Positions 25,747 through 33,346 of a DNA stretch of 63,404 nucleotides are shown piece after piece. The position numbers and the translations under genes are program-made. The stretch spans positions 1 to 63,404 of the forward strand of contig JAGUYG010000042.1 of assembly GCA_020061465.1 (NCBI GenBank), read 5' to 3'. The stretch is from Ignavibacteriales bacterium (GTDB taxonomy: Bacteria; Bacteroidota; Ignavibacteria; Ignavibacteriales; Ignavibacteriaceae). Numbering within the stretch: position 1 is the stretch's first letter; the number at the start of each line of letters is the position of its first letter. The notes under the pieces were generated by a model. It was not told the DNA's origin, did not search any database, and saw only the letters and a program-made list of their open reading frames with translations.

Positions 25747-26759
25747 CAGTTCCTTTCCCGAAAGTATTCGGGATCGTTCCGAAAAAATTTTGATTTGTCG
25801 TAAATGTTATAGCTTGAAAAAAGCTTGCGCCAAATATATAAAATCAGAGTTTTCCAATTAGCTGTGTATTTAGCTGAACCGTGCGGATCAATTGATTGAT
25901 CAAGTTGATATATCCGCTGCTTTATTTCCTCAAGATGATTTATGTAAGGCTTGTAGAAAATTTTCTTTACTTCGTCGGTTAGAATTCTCCTCCCTAACTC
26001 GATCTTATTGTTATCAAAAAACTTTATATAATGAAAATGATATAAGATTACTTCGAATTTTTTACCGGTGCTCTTTTCAGTGCCAATTATTTTTTCATCT
26101 TCCATTTCAAATGAATATTGTTGAACATTCCACGGCGCAACACCTCCGCCCAAATGCTGTAAAACGTGTACTCCATCAAATCTCGAGGTCCAATCATCAA
26201 GGTACATTTGATCGCCGAACTTACCATCTTCATATCGCGCATAACACCATTCAATACAGCGTTTGCGCCACCATCGTAATGCCTTCATTCCATTTTCATC
26301 TTTTTTGAATGTTATGAATTGCACACAGTACTTCCCGCTTTTTTTTGATTTATCATATTGCGGCGTATAGCGGTGTTCGGTAATAAGAATTGATTTATCT
26401 CTTAATTCATCGAAAATAGTTTTCGGGCTTTGATAGAAATATAGATCAGCATCAATATAAGTGCAGTTATCCACATTGAAATTTTCAAGAACATATAAAA
26501 TGGTAGACGAAGTTGACGTCCAGCAATACTCGGCTTTATTTCGTGTTGGTTTTACTTCAAGCAATTCTTCGTCTTCAAACTGAGCTAATGAAATTATTGT
26601 GGTATGAGGAAGATTTAATCTGTTTAGAACGTTGTAACTCGGCTTATCGAATGCAAAGATGTAAAGATGAAAATCATCGCAAACTTTTTTAAGCGATTCA
26701 TACATTGCCAAACCGCGCGAAAGATAGTTCGAGTCGAATAAAGTGCAAAAGTTATACAT
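25746..26759 (-). CDS. Glycosyltransferase (GT-A, GT8-like) with composite palindrome at its 3' end
   Basis: This 337-residue GT-A protein starts NFCTLFDSNYLSRGLAMYESLKK and has the nucleotide-sugar DxD in CTYIDADLYFYQSP and a late HLGGGVAPWN segment, as in GT8-like transferases. Its last residues FRNDPEYFRERN are encoded by a 27-base palindromic unit at 25756-25782; removing it would leave KFLRN and the same stop. It overlaps the methyltransferase upstream and abuts the ketoisomerase downstream, so it belongs to the glycan operon. Confidence 0.78.
   Translation of the reverse strand: MYNFCTLFDSNYLSRGLAMYESLKKVCDDFHLYIFAFDKPSYNVLNRLNLPHTTIISLAQFEDEELLEVKPTRNKAEYCWTSTSSTILYVLENFNVDNCTYIDADLYFYQSPKTIFDELRDKSILITEHRYTPQYDKSKKSGKYCVQFITFKKDENGMKALRWWRKRCIEWCYARYEDGKFGDQMYLDDWTSRFDGVHVLQHLGGGVAPWNVQQYSFEMEDEKIIGTEKSTGKKFEVILYHFHYIKFFDNNKIELGRRILTDEVKKIFYKPYINHLEEIKQRIYQLDQSIDPHGSAKYTANWKTLILYIWRKLFSSYNIYDKSKFFRNDPEYFRERN
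25756..25782 (-). repeat. 27-bp composite palindromic unit in a CDS
   Basis: On the plus strand it is TCCCGAAAGTATTCGGGA followed by TCGTTCCGA, i.e. an 18-bp palindrome plus the right half of the GGATC-type unit. It is in frame and translates to xRNDPEYFRE on the minus strand. A sister copy is at 26771-26797. Confidence 0.65.
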
Positions 26760-27504
26760 CGGTTTTCTTTTCCCGACAGCAGTCGGGATCGTTCCGACTT
26801 GCTAAAATTATGTTGTCAAGATATAAATCATTATTAGAAGGCAATATAAGGGATAGTAAAAGACCGGTGAGTGTTATTGGAGCCATAATGAAAATGACTG
26901 AAGCCTGTTTTATTACTGGAATTTTTCTTGTCATTTCATAGATATATCCATTAAGCAGTTGGAAGATTACTGCTATATTGTTCACACTTTTTAATTGCAA
27001 AAGAATTTCAAAACCGGTTTCTTCAAGCAATGACTTTAATCCGAATGAAGAATACCTTGCATAGTCGTAGGGCTGTTCGTGTTCATCCCAAACGAAAGGA
27101 ACGGTCAACAATAGTTTGCCGTTTAACTTAAGTACGCGATTAATTTCGGATAAAAATTCTTTCGGATTAAAAACATGCTCTAGCACCTGGTTTGTTACCA
27201 CAGAATCGAATTCTTCATCTGCAAAAGGGAAGGTTTTTCCGTCGTAATAAAAATCGGCTTTTTTCTTTTCTAAATCCAAACCGGTGTTAAACTCCAATCC
27301 GACATATTCTGAAGATGCAAAAAGATTCTCGTAAGGTTTGGTACCGCAGCCGGCATCTAAAGTTTTACCGGAAATTTCTTTCCCAAGTTTATCTATAGAT
27401 TTTCTCAACCCATTTCGAGCAATAAAGAAAGGATTAACAAATACACCTAACCAGCTAGGGTGAAATTGCTCTTTTTCAATTCTTTTTTTTATTTTTTTTA
27501 TCAT
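26752..27504 (-). CDS. Class I SAM methyltransferase with composite palindrome at its 3' end
   Basis: This 250-residue methyltransferase has KTLDAGCGTKPYENLF, EYVGLEFN and DSVVTNQVLEHVFNP motifs. Its C-terminal tail SRNDPDCCREKKTDV includes a 27-base palindromic unit (26771-26797) in the same codon phase as the one in the next gene. The unit ends just before the start codon of that gene (26757-26759), so it could also alter translation initiation there. It overlaps the MetW-like gene upstream by four bases. The substrate is unknown, probably a glycan or lipid carrier. Confidence 0.8.
   Translation of the reverse strand: MIKKIKKRIEKEQFHPSWLGVFVNPFFIARNGLRKSIDKLGKEISGKTLDAGCGTKPYENLFASSEYVGLEFNTGLDLEKKKADFYYDGKTFPFADEEFDSVVTNQVLEHVFNPKEFLSEINRVLKLNGKLLLTVPFVWDEHEQPYDYARYSSFGLKSLLEETGFEILLQLKSVNNIAVIFQLLNGYIYEMTRKIPVIKQASVIFIMAPITLTGLLLSLILPSNNDLYLDNIILASRNDPDCCREKKTDV
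26771..26797 (-). repeat. 27-bp composite palindromic unit in a CDS
   Basis: On the plus strand it is TCCCGACAGCAGTCGGGA followed by TCGTTCCGA. It starts at a third codon position, exactly like the copy at 25756-25782, giving SRNDPDCCRE. Confidence 0.65.
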
Positions 27505-28166
27505 CCGCTTTTTTTGAGAAGAATGATTGGGATCTGAAGAAATAGATTAGGTAGCGATTTCATTAAAAAATTCTTTAATATGCTTTTGGATTTGATAACC
27601 TCTACTCGAAATACTTGCAAACCTCCGATAGAATTTACAAGCGCAAAAAAATCATTTAATGAAAGCTGATGAATATGACCTGTACTGTACCATTCATATC
27701 CGAACAGCATTGGTTTGGGCATCCTTCCTTTAAGAAGAAAATCTATTCTGTTTTTATAATAAGCGAAGTTTGGAAAAGAAATGATTTGATATCTTGAAAT
27801 TCGTTTCATTTCTTTAAGAAGTATTTCGGGATACATCACCATTTGTATTGTAACATTGCATATAGAATAATCAAACGAGTTGTCTTCAAACGGAAGCGGT
27901 TCATCAATCTTTGCATGCAGTACATTCAAATCTTTTTTTCTGCATTGTTCAATTCCCGAATCAGATATTTCAACTCCGGCAGTTTGACAATTTTTTTGCT
28001 CACGAAGAAGCTCCAATAGTGATCCGTTGCCGCAGCCTAAATCGATAACCTTTTTATTTGGTTCGACAAGCTGAATTATCACAGGATATTCTTCCCTATC
28101 TGAGTGTAAAAAACCGGAATAGTTATAATTACGGTTATCATTTATTTCGGGATTGTCGATGTTCAC
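27501..28166 (-). CDS. MetW-like SAM methyltransferase
   Basis: This 221-residue protein shows the MetW pattern: KKVIDLGCGNGSLLELLRE, TAGVEISDSGIEQCRKK, SFDYSICNVTIQMVMYPEILLKEM and the ISFPNFAYYKNRIDFLLKGRMPKP segment that is diagnostic of MetW. In proteobacteria MetW works with MetX in methionine synthesis, but no metX is nearby. The glycan context suggests a co-opted role. It overlaps the next methyltransferase by four bases. Confidence 0.8.
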   Translation of the reverse strand: MNIDNPEINDNRNYNYSGFLHSDREEYPVIIQLVEPNKKVIDLGCGNGSLLELLREQKNCQTAGVEISDSGIEQCRKKDLNVLHAKIDEPLPFEDNSFDYSICNVTIQMVMYPEILLKEMKRISRYQIISFPNFAYYKNRIDFLLKGRMPKPMLFGYEWYSTGHIHQLSLNDFFALVNSIGGLQVFRVEVIKSKSILKNFLMKSLPNLFLQIPIILLKKSG

Positions 28167-28327
28167 GTGTGAATGAATTTAATTTTTGATTGACATTGAA
28201 TGGTCAAACCCGAATTGTTTCAACACTATCCTTTGCATAAAAAGTTTCAGATTTAACTTAAAATTAAGTTATTACACTAATTTAATATACCTTTTTACTA
28301 TAACACTTCTTCAATATATCATTTTAA

Positions 28328-29656
28328 TTAATTTATTTTTTTAATGGTAACACCGATCTTATATATATTACTGCTGTCTTCTGAAGCACCACTGTAATAG
28401 ATACGCTCTTCATTTCCAACTTTGATATAATGAGGATATGCAATATCTCCTTTTGCCCAGTTAGAGGCAGTATGGTTTTTTGTAAATATTGGATTCGAAT
28501 TTAATTTAACCCAATTTTTGCCATCCGTGGACGTAGCCATCCCAAATGCCGCGATTTCACCTAATGCATTTCCATAAACCATTTTGAAGTTATTTCCATC
28601 ACGAATAACAGAGGGATGCATAACACCTGTCCCTTCCCAAGCGCGCGTGGGAGTCAGAATTGGATTTCCACCATATCGTACCCAATTTATGCCATCATTA
28701 GAAAATGCCAATCCGATATTATAAGATGGATAATTTCTTCCATAATAATAAAGATAGTATATATCATTAACTTTAATAATTGATGAAGGTATAATTTGAA
28801 ATTCCCAACCCTCCCCTGCATACATAATTGGAAAGGGATGTTTTAACCAATTTATCCCATCTGATGAAAAAGCTAATCCAATGTGCCACTTCTTCATGGC
28901 ATCATCCCACCCGGAGTAATACATTCTATATACGTTGTTTTCTTTTATTACAGGACCTGCGTGCACAGCCCATGAATCCCAATGCTGATATGGTCCGGGA
29001 AATATGACAGGGTAATTTGATTCTCTTCGCCAATTTATTCCGTCATTCGAAACAGCACTTAATACAAACTTAATTCCGTTGTTTACAACACCAGTAAACC
29101 ACATACGATATTGATTGTTATCATAGAATATTTGAGGCTGCATAACCCCTTTATAATCAAAAGAAGTTTTTGCATAATCTATAAGAGGATTATTAATAAA
29201 ATCAGTCCATTGCGACGTTGTAGGTGGAATCATTGATCCCCACGTCACAAATAAGTAAATACCGCCAACGCCGCCACTTACAGGTTGGAGAACTAAATTT
29301 ATATGTGTAATCATTCCAGCTACAACATTGACATCAGTTTCACCAAAAAATATAACTATTCCACTATCATTTAGAGCTTCAACAGTTAGATGCCAGATAC
29401 CTGCGGCTAAATTTTGAAAGGAAATTTCAGCCGTGGAGTCAGATAATAAATTTAAGCTTTCTGATAATACTGGGTATCCCTCTCTTGATAATGTAGCTAT
29501 TATTTGAACAACACTTTGAGGAGCATTCTCTTTATCAATTTTCAAATAGATATAACCCTTCTCACTTACTGAGGGTGGTGCAGTCATATCAGTGCTATCA
29601 CAACTAAAAAAAGTTATTGTTAAGAGAAGAGGAATAATTGTGAAATATTTTTTCAT
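28328..29656 (-). CDS. Lipoprotein with a GH43/GH32-like five-bladed propeller
   Basis: This 442-residue protein has a lipoprotein signal (TITFFSCDS, Cys19), a short Ig-like region to about residue 130, and then repeated blades. The blades show motifs such as YRMWFTGV, YRMYYSGWDD, YLYYYGRNYPSYNIGLAFSNDGINW and ERIYYSGA. The pattern fits the five-bladed beta-propeller of glycoside hydrolase families 43, 32, 68, 117 and 130. No clear catalytic triad can be read by eye, so it may bind or cleave a glycan at the cell surface. It lies inside the glycan region on the same strand. Confidence 0.75.
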   Translation of the reverse strand: MKKYFTIIPLLLTITFFSCDSTDMTAPPSVSEKGYIYLKIDKENAPQSVVQIIATLSREGYPVLSESLNLLSDSTAEISFQNLAAGIWHLTVEALNDSGIVIFFGETDVNVVAGMITHINLVLQPVSGGVGGIYLFVTWGSMIPPTTSQWTDFINNPLIDYAKTSFDYKGVMQPQIFYDNNQYRMWFTGVVNNGIKFVLSAVSNDGINWRRESNYPVIFPGPYQHWDSWAVHAGPVIKENNVYRMYYSGWDDAMKKWHIGLAFSSDGINWLKHPFPIMYAGEGWEFQIIPSSIIKVNDIYYLYYYGRNYPSYNIGLAFSNDGINWVRYGGNPILTPTRAWEGTGVMHPSVIRDGNNFKMVYGNALGEIAAFGMATSTDGKNWVKLNSNPIFTKNHTASNWAKGDIAYPHYIKVGNEERIYYSGASEDSSNIYKIGVTIKKIN

Positions 29657-29762
29657 GGTAAGCTCCTCTAATATCTAGTGATAAGATACTTTTTCGCTGT
29701 TAATTTGATGAAAAATTAATACTTTAACAAGTGCTTTTTAAATGATAATATTCCCACCAAAT

Positions 29763-30707
29763 TTATTTTACCTCATGTACAAACAAATTTTTTCGAAATA
29801 AATTTTTAGCTGCTATAGTTAATTTGTTAAGCACAGAAGGTCTGGTTTTAGTAAAATATTTTTTAATAGCTTCTTTTGCGATTAAATTTTCTAAAATTTC
29901 TATTCGAGTCAAGCTGATTGGTTTTTCAGAAAGCTCAACATCAAATCTCTTTGTAGAAATAAGGTTTGAACCTGAAAGGTCGGCTCCAATATTCTTAACT
30001 AACGATCGACTGGGATACAGAGTAAATTTATTAGTTATGTATGCTGATGCGTGCCATCTTATTGCCCATGAATCAACTTTACCGGCGATTTGCCGTTTGA
30101 GCATTCTTACGTTATTTACTGTACCATCGAGGTCGAACGAGCGCAGAAGATTTTTTCTTTTTAGTTCATCTAACAATTTTCTCCCGTCATGTTCAAATCC
30201 AAAGGATCCTTCGGACAGTTCCCATGCTCTTTTCCATGTTGCCCAGCCCCAGCAATCTGCACCGCGAAGGAAGAATGTTTCCGGAAGCTTTTGCTTAACC
30301 GGATAGACATACCCGTGAATTGAAATTACATCAGGATCGTATTTATACAATTCAAGTGCAGAATTCATATAATTCAAAAAGAAAGGTGACACAACAAGAT
30401 CATCTTCTAAAATTATAAGACTTTCATATAAATTAAGTAATTGGCTTACTCCGCTTATTATTGAATTCGATAGTCCTAAATTTTTATCTCTTTCAAAAAT
30501 TTCTAAAGACTTAAACCCCTTTATTCTTTTAATATATTTCCTAACAGCTTCTACGCTTTTTTCTTCATTAGCATATTTTGGCGCGTCAGAAAAGATGAAT
30601 AAAACAGAATTTACTGATTCTGGGTTGTTCATTAAAGATAAAATGGTCTTTTGGGTGTGCTCTAATCTTTTAAATACAAAAAGTGCGATTGGGGTATTAA
30701 CCATCAT
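29763..30707 (-). CDS. Glycosyltransferase (GT2/GNT-I-like) carrying an in-frame 18-bp element
   Basis: I take the ATG at 30707, one base after the stop of the upstream gene; an ATG at 30728 would overlap it. The 314-residue protein has an N-terminal GT-A start (NTPIALFVFKRLEHTQKTI), an acidic motif LIILEDDLVVSPFFLNYM and FFLRGADCWGWATWKRAWEL. An 18-bp unit (30198-30215, in frame) then encodes SEGSFG. Deleting it leaves RAWELFEHDGRKLLDELKRK, which matches the expected family text. The donor is unknown. Confidence 0.82.
   Translation of the reverse strand: MMVNTPIALFVFKRLEHTQKTILSLMNNPESVNSVLFIFSDAPKYANEEKSVEAVRKYIKRIKGFKSLEIFERDKNLGLSNSIISGVSQLLNLYESLIILEDDLVVSPFFLNYMNSALELYKYDPDVISIHGYVYPVKQKLPETFFLRGADCWGWATWKRAWELSEGSFGFEHDGRKLLDELKRKNLLRSFDLDGTVNNVRMLKRQIAGKVDSWAIRWHASAYITNKFTLYPSRSLVKNIGADLSGSNLISTKRFDVELSEKPISLTRIEILENLIAKEAIKKYFTKTRPSVLNKLTIAAKNLFRKNLFVHEVK
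30198..30215 (-). repeat. 18-bp palindromic microelement inside a CDS
   Basis: The coding-strand sequence is TCCGAAGGATCCTTTGGA, identical to the unit at 66-83, and reads SEGSFG in frame. It starts exactly on a codon boundary, like the copy at 23743-23760. Confidence 0.78.
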
Positions 30708-30708
30708 T

Positions 30709-31338
30709 TTATTTTTTCTTAAAATCAATAATCAGTGATGTATATCTTGGAATTCCATCCAAATTTCTTTCATCATTAATAAAAGACCTTGTAACAAATC
30801 CGTTTGCATCGTTCTTATATCCATTATGAAATTTCCCAAGCTCATCCCAGTATTCAACTGGAAGTGAAATAAAACCATTGTTTTCGAACATAGCCGCTAA
30901 TGTCTTATAATTAAAAAGGTGCTTATGATCAAATGCGCCTTCTCCGGTACCGCCTGGTCTGACCATTTCAATATAATTGTCATCTGGATGATAACCATCA
31001 GGAACAGCAATTCTAATATTGACACTATCCGAGGAGTGCTTATAAAAATTTATGATCATTACTTGTATTTCTTCCTCTGTTAAGTGTTCTAATACATGTT
31101 CTGCCAATACATTATCAATCTTTTTTTTAGAAAAATATTTTCTAAAATGAACTCCTTTTGTAACATCAAGAGTTGTAATATCAGTATTAAACCAACCTTT
31201 CAATTTAACTTTTCCCGCTCCCACTACTAATTTTATACTGTCATTCAACCAAAGATAGGTTTTCCACTGAATTTTCTTAAAGAATCTGATGAGGGGAATG
31301 GATAAATAGTAAATTATACGTTTCAAACGTTTATACAT
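30709..31338 (-). CDS. SAM methyltransferase-like protein
   Basis: This 209-residue protein begins with a basic/hydrophobic N-terminus (YKRLKRIIYYLSIPLIRFFKK) and carries a degenerate SAM motif KLVVGAGKVKLKGWFNTDI and the late motif NVLAEHVLEHLTEEE. These match predicted SAM-dependent methyltransferases common in glycan clusters. It overlaps or abuts its neighbours, so it is part of the same minus-strand operon. The substrate is unknown. Confidence 0.75.
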   Translation of the reverse strand: MYKRLKRIIYYLSIPLIRFFKKIQWKTYLWLNDSIKLVVGAGKVKLKGWFNTDITTLDVTKGVHFRKYFSKKKIDNVLAEHVLEHLTEEEIQVMIINFYKHSSDSVNIRIAVPDGYHPDDNYIEMVRPGGTGEGAFDHKHLFNYKTLAAMFENNGFISLPVEYWDELGKFHNGYKNDANGFVTRSFINDERNLDGIPRYTSLIIDFKKK

Positions 31339-31339
31339 T

Positions 31340-32002
31340 TTATATTCCTAAACAATTATCTCGCTTATAGAAAATAGTCGTACACTTTTTAAATAAAATG
31401 CCTGGGGCAATTCCCCAAAAATCAATGCTCTTGAAATTATTTAGTCTAAGATAAGATATACCCGATCGATATTCCTCTCTCTCTGAATCATCTAACACAA
31501 TAACACCACTTTCAGATAATATTTCAACAGAATTGATGATACAACTATTTCTTTTCTCCCCATCAATAATGATAACATCAAATTTCATATTCAAGTCTGA
31601 TGCTTTTTTAGAATAATTATCCAAATTACTCTCTAAAATAATTTTTACATTCGGCGGAGATATTTGACTTATCTTTTTGTGCCACCTTTCATTATGTTCA
31701 ATTGATACTACAGTCTTTACCCTTTGTGCAAAAAATAAAGTGCTATTACCAGCCCCAAACTCTAAAATCTCTAGATCTTTACTAAGTCTATCACTAATAA
31801 AATCTATAATTGGATAAGTAAACCATGGAATAGGATTATTCTCTTTATCGAGAGCATTATTACTCTTAAATGAATTAAACCAACCTACATCAAGTAAGTA
31901 GCCAGTATACCTTTGTGATACTAAAGCTGAAATTGTTTTCGGTTCAAACAGTAATTTGAAAATAGTATTAATTTTTTCTTTTAGAGGGACTGACACGTTC
32001 AA
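31340..32002 (-). CDS. SAM methyltransferase-like protein
   Basis: This 220-residue protein contains the SAM-type glycine loop DLEILEFGAGNSTLFFAQRVKTVVSIEHNERW and a DVIIDGEKRNSCI motif, consistent with a class I methyltransferase. The gene overlaps the flippase end by 35 bases and looks more AT-rich by eye than its neighbours, possibly a sign of recent acquisition. Its role in glycan modification is inferred from context. Confidence 0.72.
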   Translation of the reverse strand: MNVSVPLKEKINTIFKLLFEPKTISALVSQRYTGYLLDVGWFNSFKSNNALDKENNPIPWFTYPIIDFISDRLSKDLEILEFGAGNSTLFFAQRVKTVVSIEHNERWHKKISQISPPNVKIILESNLDNYSKKASDLNMKFDVIIIDGEKRNSCIINSVEILSESGVIVLDDSEREEYRSGISYLRLNNFKSIDFWGIAPGILFKKCTTIFYKRDNCLGI

Positions 32003-33323
32003 TAACCAACTTAATCAAATTAAAAAATAAGATAGATTTACTCATCATTATTAAATGGGAAAAAGTTTTTTCTGTAAACCCAAAAGCAATTGTAGCTAAT
32101 GTATAAGATACAAAAGTAGCCACCGCAGAACCGATAATACCAAATTTAGGTATTAACCAGAAGTTTAATCCCACATTTGCTACCATCCCTAAAAACGTTC
32201 TATAAAAAGAAAGCTTAGTTAAATTCTCAGCAATCAAATACTGGCTGCTCGCTACTCCTAAAAAAACTGCAACACCTGCCCAAATATAAATAGTTAACAC
32301 CGGTGATGCAGGTGCATATTCCGGTTTATATAAAATATCGATTATGAACCGGGAAAGAAAAGTTGTCGGCAATGCGATAGCAATAGCTATCCATGCTAAC
32401 AAGTCATATAGCTTTTGCATACGATTTAAATAAATTACTTCGCTTTCTTTTTTTGCATTTAATATAGCCGGAAAGAGTGATACGGTTACTATGGTCGGTA
32501 CAAAATACCAAGCCTCGCATAATCTTACCGCCGCCGCATACTGTCCTACTGCTTCATCGCTTAACATTTGCTTTAGCATTACCTGATCTATCTTTACATA
32601 AATTGCAATTACTAAGCCGGATAATATCAGGGGCCATGAATCTTTTAATAAATTCTTTGCTAAAGCAAAATCAAATTTCCAATCAAACAGCTTAAGCTTC
32701 TGCTTCCGGTACATCAATACGAATCCAACAGCTAAGAATAGAAATTCGGCGGAAGTTATAACGGCGAAATAAAGGAGCGGATATTTAAATACTATCAGCA
32801 ATAGCTTAATTATTGAAGATAAAAAGAATGAAGCCGACTGAGCCGCCACAGCGTATTTCGACAAGATCTTAGATTGAAAATAATATTCAATTACATTGAA
32901 TGTTTGAAAAAGTGTTGAAGCAGAAATTATCATCACAAGCAGGCTCGTAAATCCATCATGCTTGGTTAGTATGAGAGCAATGCCGATAAGCAGAATTGTA
33001 AATAATGCACCGGCAACTCGCATCAAAACTGCCGTGCCTAAAAGTGAATCTCTTTTTTCGGGTGTGATCACTAATTCGCGGGTTAAAATTCCCTCCAAGC
33101 CCAATCCGCCAATTACGGAAAATAATCCGACAAAACTTAAAGCATAAGAATACAAACCAAACTGAGCAGCACCTAAATAGTTTGTAATTGAAATTATAAC
33201 GAAGGCACCGACACCTACTCTGAAAACTTTTTCAGCAAATAACCATGAAGTGTTCGCAAAATATTTTTTAAATGCCTCTGAGGTGAAGTCGATTTTAGTT
33301 TGTATGTTCTTATTTTCCTCCAA
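31968..33323 (-). CDS. Oligosaccharide flippase (Wzx/MOP family)
   Basis: This 451-residue integral membrane protein has about 12-14 predicted helices with the MOP-superfamily layout, including YFANTSWLFAEKVFRVGVGAFVIISITNYLG at the N-terminus and FGLYSYALSFVGLFSVIGGLGLEG. It would flip lipid-linked glycans across the inner membrane. It lies between YfhO-like and methyltransferase genes in the glycan operon. No Wzy polymerase is obvious nearby. Confidence 0.85.
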   Translation of the reverse strand: MEENKNIQTKIDFTSEAFKKYFANTSWLFAEKVFRVGVGAFVIISITNYLGAAQFGLYSYALSFVGLFSVIGGLGLEGILTRELVITPEKRDSLLGTAVLMRVAGALFTILLIGIALILTKHDGFTSLLVMIISASTLFQTFNVIEYYFQSKILSKYAVAAQSASFFLSSIIKLLLIVFKYPLLYFAVITSAEFLFLAVGFVLMYRKQKLKLFDWKFDFALAKNLLKDSWPLILSGLVIAIYVKIDQVMLKQMLSDEAVGQYAAAVRLCEAWYFVPTIVTVSLFPAILNAKKESEVIYLNRMQKLYDLLAWIAIAIALPTTFLSRFIIDILYKPEYAPASPVLTIYIWAGVAVFLGVASSQYLIAENLTKLSFYRTFLGMVANVGLNFWLIPKFGIIGSAVATFVSYTLATIAFGFTEKTFSHLIMMSKSILFFNLIKLVIERVSPSKRKN

Positions 33324-33346
33324 CGATTTTTCCGAATGAAGTAATC

